From positions 37,055 through 101,054 of the forward strand of contig NZ_AFWE01000175.1 in assembly GCF_000222585.1 (NCBI RefSeq): DNA of 64,000 bases, written 5' to 3'. The DNA is from Vibrio scophthalmi LMG 19158 (lineage in GTDB: Bacteria > Pseudomonadota > Gammaproteobacteria > Enterobacterales > Vibrionaceae). Below are positions 46,166 through 55,975 of the stretch, piece by piece. A program made the position numbers and the translations under genes. Positions within the stretch are counted from its first letter, which is position 1, and every line of letters starts with the position of its first letter. The notes beneath the pieces were generated by a model that had not been told where the DNA came from, ran no database searches, and saw only the letters and a list, made by a program, of their open reading frames with translations.

Positions 46166-46832
46166 AGGAAAACAGTTAGTTATTGTAGGGGCAGGGGAGT
46201 TTGCTCTGATTGCTTATGAGTATTTCACTCATGATTCAGATTATGAGGTGGTTGCATTTTCGGTGCATAAAGATTTTATTCAAAATACTAGCCTATGTGG
46301 CAAGCCAATAGTAGAGCTTGAAACGCTATGTGATAAATATCCACCAATTGATTTTGAAGTTTTTGTGGCTATACCTGCAACTGATTTGAATCGAACTAGA
46401 ACTAAATTATTTAATGAATTGAAAAATAAAGGGTATACCTTTGCGACATATGTCAGTTCCCATTCATTTGTATGGCATAATGCTATTATTGGTGAGAACT
46501 GTTTTATCTTCGAAAATAACACCGTCCAACCGTTCGTTACTATAGAGGATAATGTTATTTTATGGAGTGGTAATCATATTGGGCATCGTACAATTATAAG
46601 AGAAAATTGTTTTATTACTTCTCACGCTGTTATTTCAGGTTACTGTGAAATCGGGAGTGGGAGTTTTGTTGGTGTTAACTCAACATGCAATGATCGAACT
46701 TCATTAGCTGAAAACTGTATTTTAGGCTCCGGCGCGGTAGTTACTAAGCATTTGAAGCAAGCGGAAACTATTTATGTGGGCAATCCAGCAAAGCCTTTCC
46801 CTCGTAAATCAGCATTTGATGTGGAGCTCTAA
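46158..46832 (+). CDS. PglD/NeuD-like hexapeptide-repeat acetyltransferase
   Basis: An N-terminal nucleotide-sugar-binding fold (LVIVGAGEFALIAYEYF) is followed by a left-handed beta helix made of imperfect hexapeptide repeats (about 105-205; IIGENCFIFENNTVQPFVTI and similar). It ends with the usual NPAKPF turn. The family N-acetylates amino sugars or O-acetylates sialic acid using acetyl-CoA. His152/His161-region residues in GNHIGHRT would be the catalytic base. Here it is a candidate for N-acetylation of the 3-amino sugar, although known FdtC/QdtC enzymes usually lack the N-terminal domain. It is 224 residues long. Confidence 0.8.
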   Translation: MSKGKQLVIVGAGEFALIAYEYFTHDSDYEVVAFSVHKDFIQNTSLCGKPIVELETLCDKYPPIDFEVFVAIPATDLNRTRTKLFNELKNKGYTFATYVSSHSFVWHNAIIGENCFIFENNTVQPFVTIEDNVILWSGNHIGHRTIIRENCFITSHAVISGYCEIGSGSFVGVNSTCNDRTSLAENCILGSGAVVTKHLKQAETIYVGNPAKPFPRKSAFDVEL

Positions 46833-46834
46833 GA

Positions 46835-47785
46835 ATGAAAATAAACAAAATAGGGAAAATAGATTTTTCACCGATAGCTGATTGGCAAATAAATGGCATA
46901 ATAACCCCTACCCCCTTTTTGTTAGATAAAGATACTATTAGGGTTTTTGTAGGATTTAGAGATGCTGACGGTGTGTCTCGTATTGGATTTATAGACGTAG
47001 ATTCAAAAAATCCACAACATATAAAAAACATATCAAAAACACCAGTGTTAGATATTGGTGAGGGCGGTTGTTTTGATGATAATGGAATGATATTAGGTGA
47101 TATCAAAGTTATCGATGGTCAAGTGTTTATGTTTTATGTTGGATTCCAGATGGTTAAGAAAGCTAAGTTCTTGGCTTTTTCTGGACTAGCCATATCAAAA
47201 GACGGTGGAAATAGCTTCGAAAGATTTAGAAAAACGCCAATACTTGATAGGGCATATAATGCATCAACCATCAAAGCGATCCACAGTGTAAATAAAGTAG
47301 AGAATAAACTTCTCGCTTATTACGCTGTTGGTGATGGATGGGAAAAAATTGGCGATAATTACTATCCTCAATACGAAACATATTGTGCAGAATTCAACTT
47401 AGATGCAATGACATTTAGTGATGAAAGAATATGTGTGAGTACTAAAGGATGTGAGTATAGGTTAGGTAAACCAACAGTTTATGAATCTGAAGATGGTTAT
47501 GTCATGCTCTACACTCGAGGAAGAACGGACGATCTTGATTACTATGAGCCAGGCTTAGCTTATTCTACCGATGGTTTTGAGTGGAATCGAAATGATGAAG
47601 ACTTTCCAGAACTAAAAAGTGCCCATGGTTGGGATTCGGTAAATACAGCTTATCCCAAGATTATTGACAATGGCTCTGGTAAGCAATTAATGTTTTACAG
47701 CGGCAACTTTATGGGAGCTGGTGGAGTTGGTGTTGCTGAGGTTATCGAGGGCAAGGTGATTACTAAACAAGATATTATCTTATGA
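46835..47785 (+). CDS. Beta-propeller protein of unknown role in the amino-sugar module
   Basis: I cannot assign a function. The 316-residue protein has no signal peptide and looks like a five-bladed glycosidase-type propeller (GH43/GH130-like fold). Repeated blade motifs are visible: IRVFVGFRDADGVSRIGFID, LAISKDGGNSFERF, VMLYTRGRTDD and LAYSTDGFEWNRN. The SKDGGNSF and STDGFEW pieces resemble Asp-box turns. Acidic residues that could be catalytic (D/E in the first and third blades) are present, but no family signature is complete. It is cytoplasmic by prediction, three bases after the acetyltransferase and overlapping the next gene by ATGA. Confidence 0.7.
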   Translation: MKINKIGKIDFSPIADWQINGIITPTPFLLDKDTIRVFVGFRDADGVSRIGFIDVDSKNPQHIKNISKTPVLDIGEGGCFDDNGMILGDIKVIDGQVFMFYVGFQMVKKAKFLAFSGLAISKDGGNSFERFRKTPILDRAYNASTIKAIHSVNKVENKLLAYYAVGDGWEKIGDNYYPQYETYCAEFNLDAMTFSDERICVSTKGCEYRLGKPTVYESEDGYVMLYTRGRTDDLDYYEPGLAYSTDGFEWNRNDEDFPELKSAHGWDSVNTAYPKIIDNGSGKQLMFYSGNFMGAGGVGVAEVIEGKVITKQDIIL

Positions 47786-48732
47786 ACATAGAATTTTACT
47801 CTGAAGAACGCCTGACCACATGGGATAATTTTGTTGGGACATCTCACAAAGCTACTTTCTTACACAGCCGTCACTTTCTGAGCTACCATAAAAGTAGATT
47901 TATTGATCGGTCTGTTATGGTATATGAAGAAAATAAGTTATTGGCCGTTCTGCCTGCTGCGGAAGCACCAAATAATGATAAGCAAGTCATTAGCCATGTT
48001 GGTGCTACTTATGGTGGTTTAATTAGTGACCCCTCTGTTTATGGTGAGAAAACTATAGAAATATTGGGAGCTATCGTTGGTTTTTATAAGGACAATGGCT
48101 ACGAAAGTTTGATTTACAAATGTACCCCGAGTGTTTATCAAGCCACCAATGATGAAGATGATATTTATGCATTATTTCGGATGAATGCAAACTTGGATAG
48201 GGTTGATATTAATGCCATTATTGATAAAGATGCTCGCTTAAAAGTAAGTAACCAGAGAAAAAGATGCTATAAGAAGGCGGTAAAGGCTTCATTGGAGGTT
48301 AATTATGATTTTGAAAAAATAGAGGATTTTTACAATATATTATTGTCAAATTTAGCATCTAAACATGGAGCGGAGCCAGTCCATACTCTTGATGAAATAA
48401 GGAATTTACACCAACGTTTTCCCGATAACATAGTCCTCTGGTCTGTTTTAGATGCCAACAGAAAAGTAATAGCTGGAGTGCTGTTCTTTTTTATCAATCA
48501 TACTATGCATGCTCAGTATATAACATCATCACCTAGTGGTTATGATTTAGGTGCTCTTGACTTTCTCTTTGAGAATGCTATGAGTTTTATACAAAAACAA
48601 GAAAAATTACGATACCTTGCATTTGGAACGTCAAATGAAGAGCAAGGCAAGGTTTTGAACCAAACTCTTTACCGTTTTAAGAGACAATTTGGAGCTGGTT
48701 CGGTTAGTCATAAGTTTTATTCACTGGTATAA
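47782..48732 (+). CDS. GNAT/FemAB-like acyltransferase
   Basis: The 316-residue protein has the double-GNAT layout of FemAB/BioF2-type (Acetyltransf_6) enzymes, with [19 protein letters not shown] between halves and [33 protein letters not shown] in the second. Such proteins join an acyl or aminoacyl group to an amino group. It is translationally coupled to the propeller gene (ATGA) and lies two bases before the aminotransferase gene, so a likely job is N-acylation of the newly made amino sugar with something other than, or in addition to, acetate. The donor is unknown. Confidence 0.72.
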   Translation: MNIEFYSEERLTTWDNFVGTSHKATFLHSRHFLSYHKSRFIDRSVMVYEENKLLAVLPAAEAPNNDKQVISHVGATYGGLISDPSVYGEKTIEILGAIVGFYKDNGYESLIYKCTPSVYQATNDEDDIYALFRMNANLDRVDINAIIDKDARLKVSNQRKRCYKKAVKASLEVNYDFEKIEDFYNILLSNLASKHGAEPVHTLDEIRNLHQRFPDNIVLWSVLDANRKVIAGVLFFFINHTMHAQYITSSPSGYDLGALDFLFENAMSFIQKQEKLRYLAFGTSNEEQGKVLNQTLYRFKRQFGAGSVSHKFYSLV

Positions 48733-48734
48733 AT

Positions 48735-49838
48735 ATGATCCCATTTTTAGATTTAAGAGAAATAAATCAACAATATCATAAAGAACTAAAAGATGCTTGC
48801 TCAAGAGTCATAGATTCTGGTTGGTACATTATGGGAAATGAGCTATCTGAGTTTGAAAAAGAGTTTGCCAACTATTGTGGAAGTAAATATTGCGTTGGTG
48901 TTGCTAATGGTTTAGATGCACTGATTTTAACACTGAGGGCATGGAAAGAATTGGGTAAACTTAGTGATGGCGATGAGGTGATTGTACCATCTAATACTTA
49001 TATCGCATCAATTCTATCAATCTCAGAAAATAATTTAACACCAGTTCTTGTTGAACCAGATGCTAATACATTTAACTTGACTGCCAAGGGTATTGAAGCT
49101 GCAATTACGGATAAAACAAAAGTAATTCTTCCTGTGCATTTGTATGGCCAAATTTCACCGATGCAAGATATTCGACTGTTAGCTGAAAAATATGATTTAT
49201 TAATACTCGAGGATTGTGCACAGGCACATGGTGCAACAATTAATGGAAAAAAATCTGGAACTTGGGGAGATGCTGGAGCATTTAGTTTTTACCCAGGAAA
49301 AAATCTTGGTGCGTTAGGTGATGCTGGGGCTATTACAACAGATGATTACGAGCTTTTTGAGATTTTAAGTGCTTTACGTAATTATGGTTCACATGAAAAA
49401 TATAGAAATAAGTATAAAGGCGTAAATAGTCGGCTGGATGAAATTCAAGCAGCTATGTTGCGTGTTAAACTTAGGTTTTTAAATAAAGAAACAAGATTAC
49501 GACAAGCTATAGCAAAGAAATACTTAGAAGGCATAAATAATCCTTTAATTAAACTTCCTGAAGTTATTAATACTGATGGGCACGTTTGGCATCTTTTTGT
49601 TATAAAAACGGCCTATCGTCAAGAGTTGCATCAATATCTGAATGACAATGGTGTTCAAGTATTGATTCATTACCCGATTCCTCCGCATAAGCAAGATGCA
49701 TATTCTGAGTGGTGTGATGAACGGCTTTCTATTAGTGAAAATTTACATAATCAAGTCTTAAGCTTGCCTATCAGTTCTGTTCTTAAAGATGAGGATGCTC
49801 AATATTGCATTGACTTGATTAATAACTTCTCTAACTGA
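48735..49838 (+). CDS. fdtB: dTDP-3-amino-3,6-dideoxyhexose transaminase, FdtB/QdtB type
   Basis: This is a PLP enzyme of the DegT/DnrJ/EryC1 family that aminates the C3 keto group made by the FdtA-type isomerase. Lys189 in [18 protein letters not shown] is the Schiff-base lysine. [19 protein letters not shown] and EDCAQAHGA are the other conserved blocks, and [21 protein letters not shown] binds the partner subunit site. At 367 residues it fits FdtB/QdtB. It closes the amino-sugar module; 236 AT-rich bases with no visible gene separate it from rfbB. Confidence 0.88.
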   Translation: MIPFLDLREINQQYHKELKDACSRVIDSGWYIMGNELSEFEKEFANYCGSKYCVGVANGLDALILTLRAWKELGKLSDGDEVIVPSNTYIASILSISENNLTPVLVEPDANTFNLTAKGIEAAITDKTKVILPVHLYGQISPMQDIRLLAEKYDLLILEDCAQAHGATINGKKSGTWGDAGAFSFYPGKNLGALGDAGAITTDDYELFEILSALRNYGSHEKYRNKYKGVNSRLDEIQAAMLRVKLRFLNKETRLRQAIAKKYLEGINNPLIKLPEVINTDGHVWHLFVIKTAYRQELHQYLNDNGVQVLIHYPIPPHKQDAYSEWCDERLSISENLHNQVLSLPISSVLKDEDAQYCIDLINNFSN

Positions 49839-50074
49839 TAGGGTTGTTATATTTGTTCTGTAAAACTGGCTTTATTGTGTAAATATAGGTCTTTCGAGTT
49901 ATGCATCTATGGACGTTTAAATGTGTTTATATCATTTAAAGGTAAAGGTTTGAAGTGAATACTGTCGTGCTAGCACTTGAATGTTTGTAAGCCTTTTATA
50001 CGCAGTGAAGCTTGGATAATAATGGTCAACTTAGAACTCATCATAAATATAGTTGATAAAAATAGAGATAAATA

Positions 50075-51172
50075 ATGAAAATACTTGTTACAGGTGGCGC
50101 CGGTTTTATCGGTTCTGCTGTTGTTCGTCACATTATTAATAATACGTTTGACAGCGTAATCAATGTCGACAAACTCACTTATGCAGGTAACTTAGAATCA
50201 CTTGTGGAGGTTGATTCGAACGAACGTTATGTGTTCGAGCAAGTGGATATCTGCAATCGTTCAGAGCTTGAGCGTGTTTTTTCTCAGCACAAACCTGATG
50301 CGGTAATGCACCTAGCTGCGGAGTCGCACGTAGATCGTTCTATAACTGGGCCTGCTGCATTTATTGAAACCAATATACTTGGAACATACACGTTACTGGA
50401 AGCTACACGAGAGTATTGGAATACACTTGAAGAAAATGCAAAGTCAGAGTTTCGTTTTCATCATATCTCTACAGATGAAGTCTATGGTGATCTGCCACAC
50501 CCTGATGAAGCTCCTACGGGCACAGAGCTTCCAATGTTCTTGGAGACGACATCTTATGAGCCATCTAGTCCATATTCTGCTTCAAAAGCATCAAGTGATC
50601 ATTTAGTTCGCGCATGGTTGCGTACTTACGGCCTGCCAACTATCGTCACTAACTGCTCAAATAACTATGGCCCTTATCACTTCCCTGAAAAGCTGATCCC
50701 ATTAGTTATCCTAAATGCGTTGGAAGGAAAAGACCTCCCTATCTACGGTAAAGGCGACCAAATTCGTGACTGGCTATTTGTCGAAGACCACGCACGAGCG
50801 CTCTACAAAGTAGTGACTGAAGGTAAAGTGGGTGAGACATATAATATTGGTGGCCACAACGAAAAGAAAAACCTCGAAGTCGTCAATACGATCTGTGAGA
50901 TCCTAGATATGCTAGTACCGAAAGAGTCAGCGTATGCAGACCAGATCACTTATGTTCAAGATCGTCCGGGTCATGATAGACGTTACGCTATTAACTCAAC
51001 GAAAATGCAACGTGAACTAGATTGGATACCAGAAGAGACGTTTGAAACCGGTCTCCGTAAAACGGTGCAATGGTATCTAGACAATTCAACATGGTGCCAA
51101 AATGTACAAGATGGTAGCTACCATCGTGAGCGTTTGGGTGTAGAAACAACAGAATCAAAGGTGAAGAAGTAA
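50075..51172 (+). CDS. rfbB: dTDP-glucose 4,6-dehydratase RmlB
   Basis: RmlB makes dTDP-4-keto-6-deoxyglucose, the branch point for both dTDP-rhamnose and the 3-amino sugar module upstream. The NAD site is [16 protein letters not shown]. The catalytic STDEVYGD and [10 protein letters not shown] motifs are intact. At 365 residues it is normal. Its stop overlaps the rfbA start by one base. Base composition is closer to the chromosome core than the genes on either side. Confidence 0.97.
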   Translation: MKILVTGGAGFIGSAVVRHIINNTFDSVINVDKLTYAGNLESLVEVDSNERYVFEQVDICNRSELERVFSQHKPDAVMHLAAESHVDRSITGPAAFIETNILGTYTLLEATREYWNTLEENAKSEFRFHHISTDEVYGDLPHPDEAPTGTELPMFLETTSYEPSSPYSASKASSDHLVRAWLRTYGLPTIVTNCSNNYGPYHFPEKLIPLVILNALEGKDLPIYGKGDQIRDWLFVEDHARALYKVVTEGKVGETYNIGGHNEKKNLEVVNTICEILDMLVPKESAYADQITYVQDRPGHDRRYAINSTKMQRELDWIPEETFETGLRKTVQWYLDNSTWCQNVQDGSYHRERLGVETTESKVKK

Positions 51173-52053
51173 TGAAAGGTATTGTTCTTGCGGGTGGCTC
51201 TGGCACTCGCTTATACCCATTGACTCGCGGCGTATCTAAACAGTTATTGCCTATATACGACAAACCTATGGTGTTTTACCCAATCTCAACATTAATGCTC
51301 GCTGGAATTAAAGATATCTTAATCATCACGACGCCAGAAGACAATGCCAGTTTTAAGCGCCTGCTTGGTGATGGCTCTCATTTCGGTATTAATCTAGAGT
51401 ATGCGATTCAACCGAGTCCTGATGGGTTGGCCCAAGCTTTTATTATTGGTGAAGAGTTTATTGGTGATGACAGCGTCTGTTTAGTGCTTGGTGATAATAT
51501 ATTCTACGGCCAATCTTTTTCAAAAACACTACAAAGCGCTGCTTCCCGAGAGTCAGGCTCAACCGTATTTGGTTACCAAGTAAAAGACCCGGAACGTTTT
51601 GGTGTGGTCGAATTTAATGATGAAATGAAGGCTATCTCGATTGAAGAGAAGCCAGAATCGCCAAAATCTAACTATGCCGTAACAGGCTTGTATTTTTACG
51701 ATAACCGAGTAGTTGAGATGGCGAAACAAGTGAAGCCATCTCATCGTGGTGAGCTAGAAATTACGACACTAAACGAAATGTACTTAAACGACGGCTCATT
51801 AAATGTAGAGCTACTTGGTCGTGGTTTTGCGTGGTTAGATACAGGCACGCACGAAAGCCTTCATGAAGCTTCGTCTTTCGTACAAACGATTGAGAATGTT
51901 CAAGGTTTAAAAGTCGCATGCCTAGAAGAAATCTCATGGCGCAACGGCTGGCTTAGTGATGAGCAAGTATTGACGCTGGCTAAGCCTATGATGAAAAATG
52001 AATATGGCCAATACTTAACACGACTAGTTAGCGAAACTCAAACAAGGCGGTAA
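51172..52053 (+). CDS. rfbA: Glucose-1-phosphate thymidylyltransferase RmlA
   Basis: RmlA joins dTTP and glucose-1-phosphate, the first step toward dTDP-rhamnose. The nucleotide-binding start [20 protein letters not shown] and the LGDNIFYG metal site are present, with [20 protein letters not shown] later. At 293 residues it fits. It is feedback-inhibited by dTDP-rhamnose in the family. Second gene of rfbBADC, two bases ahead of rfbD. Confidence 0.97.
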   Translation: MKGIVLAGGSGTRLYPLTRGVSKQLLPIYDKPMVFYPISTLMLAGIKDILIITTPEDNASFKRLLGDGSHFGINLEYAIQPSPDGLAQAFIIGEEFIGDDSVCLVLGDNIFYGQSFSKTLQSAASRESGSTVFGYQVKDPERFGVVEFNDEMKAISIEEKPESPKSNYAVTGLYFYDNRVVEMAKQVKPSHRGELEITTLNEMYLNDGSLNVELLGRGFAWLDTGTHESLHEASSFVQTIENVQGLKVACLEEISWRNGWLSDEQVLTLAKPMMKNEYGQYLTRLVSETQTRR

Positions 52054-52054
52054 A

Positions 52055-52939
52055 ATGATGCGAGTACTCATTACTGGTTGCCATGGTCAAGTAGGATCTT
52101 GCCTAACTCAGCAATTGACCAACAACGAAAATATTACAGTAAGCGCTTTGGATAGAGAGCATCTTGATATTACTGATCAAGAGGCGGTCTACTCTGCTGT
52201 GACCGAGTTTCAACCAACTATTATTATCAATGCGGCGGCACATACCGCGGTTGATAAAGCTGAAGAGGAAGTCGACCTTTCTTACGCGATAAACTGTGAT
52301 GGTCCTAAATATTTAGCGAAAGCCGCTCAGAGTGTTGGTGCTGCAATACTGCATATCTCGACTGATTATGTCTTTGAAGGTAACAAAAAGGGCGAATATG
52401 TGGAAACTGATACTACGAACCCACAAGGGGTTTATGGTAAAAGCAAGCTCGCCGGCGAAATTGCCGTGGCGCAAGCGTGTGATAAACACATTATCCTTCG
52501 CACTGCATGGGTATTTGGTGAGAGCGGCAATAATTTCGTGAAAACCATGCTGCGTTTAGGAGAAAACAGAGACGCATTAAGTATTGTTGGTGATCAGTTT
52601 GGTGGACCTACTTATGCGGGCGATATTGCTAATACACTTATTCAGATTGCTAAGCGTATTAATCAAGGTGATGTCGTTGAATTCGGTGTTTACCACTACT
52701 CAGGTTTACCACATGTAAGTTGGTTTGATTTTGCCAAGGCTATTTTTGGTGCTGCTGTTGAGCAAAAGGTTCTTGAAAAAGAGCTAACCTTAACAAGTAT
52801 TACTACTGATGAGTACCCGACAACAGCAAAGCGTCCAAGTAACTCTCGCTTGAGTAACGAAAAAATCATTGCTGGTTTCTGTGTAGAAGCGAGTAATTGG
52901 AAGGCAGCGCTAAAGAATATTCAAGCGTATACAGGTTAA
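52055..52939 (+). CDS. rfbD: dTDP-4-dehydrorhamnose reductase RmlD
   Basis: RmlD reduces the last intermediate to dTDP-L-rhamnose with NAD(P)H. The N-terminus ITGCHGQVGSCLTQQL binds the cofactor. STDYVFEG and YGKSKLAGE give the Thr/Tyr/Lys catalytic set. At 294 residues it is normal. Two adjacent ATG codons could serve as start; the first is used. Four bases separate it from rfbC. Confidence 0.96.
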   Translation: MMRVLITGCHGQVGSCLTQQLTNNENITVSALDREHLDITDQEAVYSAVTEFQPTIIINAAAHTAVDKAEEEVDLSYAINCDGPKYLAKAAQSVGAAILHISTDYVFEGNKKGEYVETDTTNPQGVYGKSKLAGEIAVAQACDKHIILRTAWVFGESGNNFVKTMLRLGENRDALSIVGDQFGGPTYAGDIANTLIQIAKRINQGDVVEFGVYHYSGLPHVSWFDFAKAIFGAAVEQKVLEKELTLTSITTDEYPTTAKRPSNSRLSNEKIIAGFCVEASNWKAALKNIQAYTG

Positions 52940-52943
52940 TAAA

Positions 52944-53498
52944 ATGAAAGTGATTGATACTCGCATTCCTGATGTAAAAATTATAGAGCCAAGTGTATTT
53001 GGTGATGAGCGTGGTTTTTTTATGGAAACCTGGAATCAAAAGCAATTTGAAGAATTGGTGACGGGGAAGCCGACGCACTTTGTACAAGATAACCATTCCA
53101 AATCTAGACAAGGGATTTTACGTGGTTTGCATTACCAAACCGAAAACACACAAGGTAAGCTTGTTCGTGTAGTGTCCGGTGAGGTATTTGATGTGGCAGT
53201 AGATATTCGAAAGAGTTCTCCAACGTTTGGTCAATGGATAGGAGAGTATTTATCTGCTGAGAACAAACGTCAATTATGGGTGCCTGAAGGTTTTGCACAT
53301 GGTTTTTATGTGACGAGCGATGAAGCCGAGTTTGTTTATAAATGTACGGATTATTATAATCCTAAATATGAAGCTTCAATAAAATGGGATGATCCAAGTA
53401 TTGATATTGATTGGCCGATTTCCGACCAGCCTATTTTGTCATTAAAAGACAGTAACGCACTATCATTGAAACTCCAAAACTTAGATTCTTTAAGGTAG
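52944..53498 (+). CDS. rfbC: dTDP-4-dehydrorhamnose 3,5-epimerase RmlC
   Basis: RmlC epimerises C3 and C5 of dTDP-4-keto-6-deoxyglucose. It is a cupin of 184 residues with ERGFFMETWNQKQF, RGLHYQ (catalytic His) and WVPEGFAHGFYV. With rfbB, rfbA and rfbD the full L-rhamnose donor pathway is present. In this locus RmlC and the FdtA-type enzyme compete for the same substrate. Confidence 0.96.
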   Translation: MKVIDTRIPDVKIIEPSVFGDERGFFMETWNQKQFEELVTGKPTHFVQDNHSKSRQGILRGLHYQTENTQGKLVRVVSGEVFDVAVDIRKSSPTFGQWIGEYLSAENKRQLWVPEGFAHGFYVTSDEAEFVYKCTDYYNPKYEASIKWDDPSIDIDWPISDQPILSLKDSNALSLKLQNLDSLR

Positions 53499-53509
53499 AA
53501 TAGGTTGTT

Positions 53510-54754
53510 GTGAACTTAATAAAAACATCATTTCTTTCATTCGTTGCTACTGGAGTAAAGCTCTTATCAGCTCTTGTGATAAACAAATTTGTGTCCATAT
53601 TCATTGGACCATCAGGCCTAGCTACAATTGGACAATTGCAGAACTGTCTGGGTATAATTCAAGTATTATCTCAGGGAGGAATTAATTCAGGGGTAGTAAA
53701 ATACACTGCAGAAAATAATGATCTCTCGGTAAGAAGGTTATTATGGAGTAATGCATTAAAAATAACGCTGATATGTTCATCAATCATTAGTTTATTTCTT
53801 TTTGTCTTTTCTAGTTATATATCTGAGTATGTTTTTAATACTTGTGAATTTAGTTATGTTTTTTTTGTTCTAGCTTTTACTATAGTTCTTTTTTCAATAA
53901 ATCAATTATTATTGTCAATATTAAATGGATTAAAGGAAATAAAAACATTTATATCCATTAATATAATTCAAAGTTGCTACAGTTTAGTTTTTAGTACGTT
54001 GTTCATTGTTTTTCTTGGGTTGGATGGTGCGTTAATTGCTATGGTTACCAACCAGTCAGTAATTCTTTTTGTTATTCTTTGGAAACTAAGAAATCATAAG
54101 TTTATTATTTTTGAAAATTTCAGAGATAAATTCAACGAGAATCAATCAAAAAAATTATTTAGCTATTCTTTAATGGCATTGGTCACTGCTTTTACTGCGC
54201 CAGTATCTTTGATGGTGGTAAGGAATTATATTGCAGAGTCGATTTCATGGAATGCTGCTGGTTATTGGCAAGCTATTAACTATATATCATCGATGTATTT
54301 AATGGTAATAACAACAGCTCTATCTACTTACTTCCTACCCCGGTTGTCAGAAATAGAAAACAAGATGGAGCTTAGGAGTGAATTAAAAAAAGGGTATTTT
54401 ATCCTTATTCCTTTAGTTATTCTTCTTTCAGGTACGATATACCTCCTAAAGGACTTTATCATATGGTTTTTATTTAACGATGAATTTAAACCTATGCGGA
54501 TGCTATTTAAGTGGCAGTTAATTGGCGATGTTTTTAAGATATCGTCTTGGCTGGTTGCATATTTGATGCTGGCAAAAGCTATGAGTAAAATGTTTATCAT
54601 AACTGAAGTCGTTTTTTCTTTTAGCTTTGTTATCTTATCAATTGTACTTATCGACAAATTTGGTATTGTCGGCGCTACATACGCCTATGCACTTAATTAC
54701 ATTTTGTATATGTTTTTTATTATGTTATTAATGAGAAAGCAAGTTTTTAATTAA
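53510..54754 (+). CDS. wzx: O-antigen flippase Wzx
   Basis: Wzx moves undecaprenyl-linked repeat units across the inner membrane. The 414-residue protein has about 12 hydrophobic segments and starts MNLIKTSFLSFVATGVKLLSAL, close in pattern to WzxE-type translocases (FIGPSGLATIGQLQN, GGINSGVVKY). The start is GTG, 11 bases after rfbC. From here to the right edge the sequence becomes very AT-rich. Flippases are specific for their sugar unit, so this gene should match the amino sugar made upstream. Confidence 0.88.
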   Translation: MNLIKTSFLSFVATGVKLLSALVINKFVSIFIGPSGLATIGQLQNCLGIIQVLSQGGINSGVVKYTAENNDLSVRRLLWSNALKITLICSSIISLFLFVFSSYISEYVFNTCEFSYVFFVLAFTIVLFSINQLLLSILNGLKEIKTFISINIIQSCYSLVFSTLFIVFLGLDGALIAMVTNQSVILFVILWKLRNHKFIIFENFRDKFNENQSKKLFSYSLMALVTAFTAPVSLMVVRNYIAESISWNAAGYWQAINYISSMYLMVITTALSTYFLPRLSEIENKMELRSELKKGYFILIPLVILLSGTIYLLKDFIIWFLFNDEFKPMRMLFKWQLIGDVFKISSWLVAYLMLAKAMSKMFIITEVVFSFSFVILSIVLIDKFGIVGATYAYALNYILYMFFIMLLMRKQVFN

Positions 54755-54856
54755 ATTCCGTAAACTGAGTTTAAAAACCCATTCATTTAAACTTAGTAAT
54801 TGATTTATATATGCTATAAATCAAATTAGTCGTAATTAAATTCAATCGGTAAAAAT

Positions 54857-55975
54857 ATGAAAAAAATATTAACAATCTTTGGCACAAGACCCGAAGCAAT
54901 TAAAATGGCTCCACTTGTTGATATGTTAAACAAAGATGAACGTTTCGATGCGAAATGTTGTGTTACTGCACAACATAGGGAAATGTTAGATCAGGTATTG
55001 CATCTTTTTGAAATAACTCCTGACTATGATTTAAATATTATGAAATCAGGGCAGACTCTGAATGAAGTTACCACTCAAATATTGTTGGGATTAGAGTCTG
55101 TATTTAAAGATTTTAGACCTGATATTATCTTAGTTCATGGTGATACAGCGACAACATTCGCAGCAAGCTTAGCTGCTTACTATGCAAAAATAGCTGTAGG
55201 CCATGTAGAAGCAGGCCTTCGTACTGGTAATATATACTCCCCTTGGCCTGAAGAAGCAAATAGACGTTTAACTAGTGTGATTACAAAATATCACTTTGCG
55301 CCAACAAAATGCTCCAAAGATAATCTAATTTCTGAAAACGTAACACCAGATGATATATATATTACTGGAAACACAGTTATTGATGCTCTTCTTATGGTTA
55401 AGGATAAGATTGACCGAGATGAAAAGTTAAGTGAAAGTTTAGATAGTCAATTTCCCTATTTAGATAGAAATAAAAAATTAATACTGGTAACCGGGCATCG
55501 ACGAGAAAGTTTTGGTGATGGATTTGAAAGAATTTGTCAAGCTCTAGCTGAGGTTGCGCACAAACATCCGGATATCCAGATATTATATCCAATGCATATG
55601 AATCCTAATGTGCGAGAGCCAGTTAATAGAATGTTATCTAAGATAGATAACATTTACTTAATTGAACCTCAACAATACCTGTCATTTATTTACTTGATGG
55701 GACGTTCACATATAATTCTAACTGACTCTGGGGGTATTCAAGAAGAGGCTCCATCTCTTGGAAAACCAGTATTGGTTATGCGAGATACTACTGAGCGACC
55801 AGAGGCGATTAAAGCTGGTACGGTTAGATTAGTGGGAACTGAGGTAGAAAAAATCGTTGAAAGTCTAAATGTATTATTAACAGATCAAGAAGAATATGAC
55901 AAAGTATCTTTTGCACACAACCCTTATGGTGATGGTTTTGCATGTAATAAAATATTAGATGCAATCGCAGAATGA
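54857..55975 (+). CDS. wecB: UDP-N-acetylglucosamine 2-epimerase (non-hydrolysing) WecB
   Basis: WecB converts UDP-GlcNAc to UDP-ManNAc. It starts [20 protein letters not shown], and [22 protein letters not shown] and [26 protein letters not shown] form the UDP-binding GT-B-like cleft. At 372 residues it fits. The usual partner WecC (UDP-ManNAc dehydrogenase) is not in the window, so ManNAc may be used directly or a further gene may lie elsewhere. A 919-base gap follows. Confidence 0.95.
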   Translation: MKKILTIFGTRPEAIKMAPLVDMLNKDERFDAKCCVTAQHREMLDQVLHLFEITPDYDLNIMKSGQTLNEVTTQILLGLESVFKDFRPDIILVHGDTATTFAASLAAYYAKIAVGHVEAGLRTGNIYSPWPEEANRRLTSVITKYHFAPTKCSKDNLISENVTPDDIYITGNTVIDALLMVKDKIDRDEKLSESLDSQFPYLDRNKKLILVTGHRRESFGDGFERICQALAEVAHKHPDIQILYPMHMNPNVREPVNRMLSKIDNIYLIEPQQYLSFIYLMGRSHIILTDSGGIQEEAPSLGKPVLVMRDTTERPEAIKAGTVRLVGTEVEKIVESLNVLLTDQEEYDKVSFAHNPYGDGFACNKILDAIAE

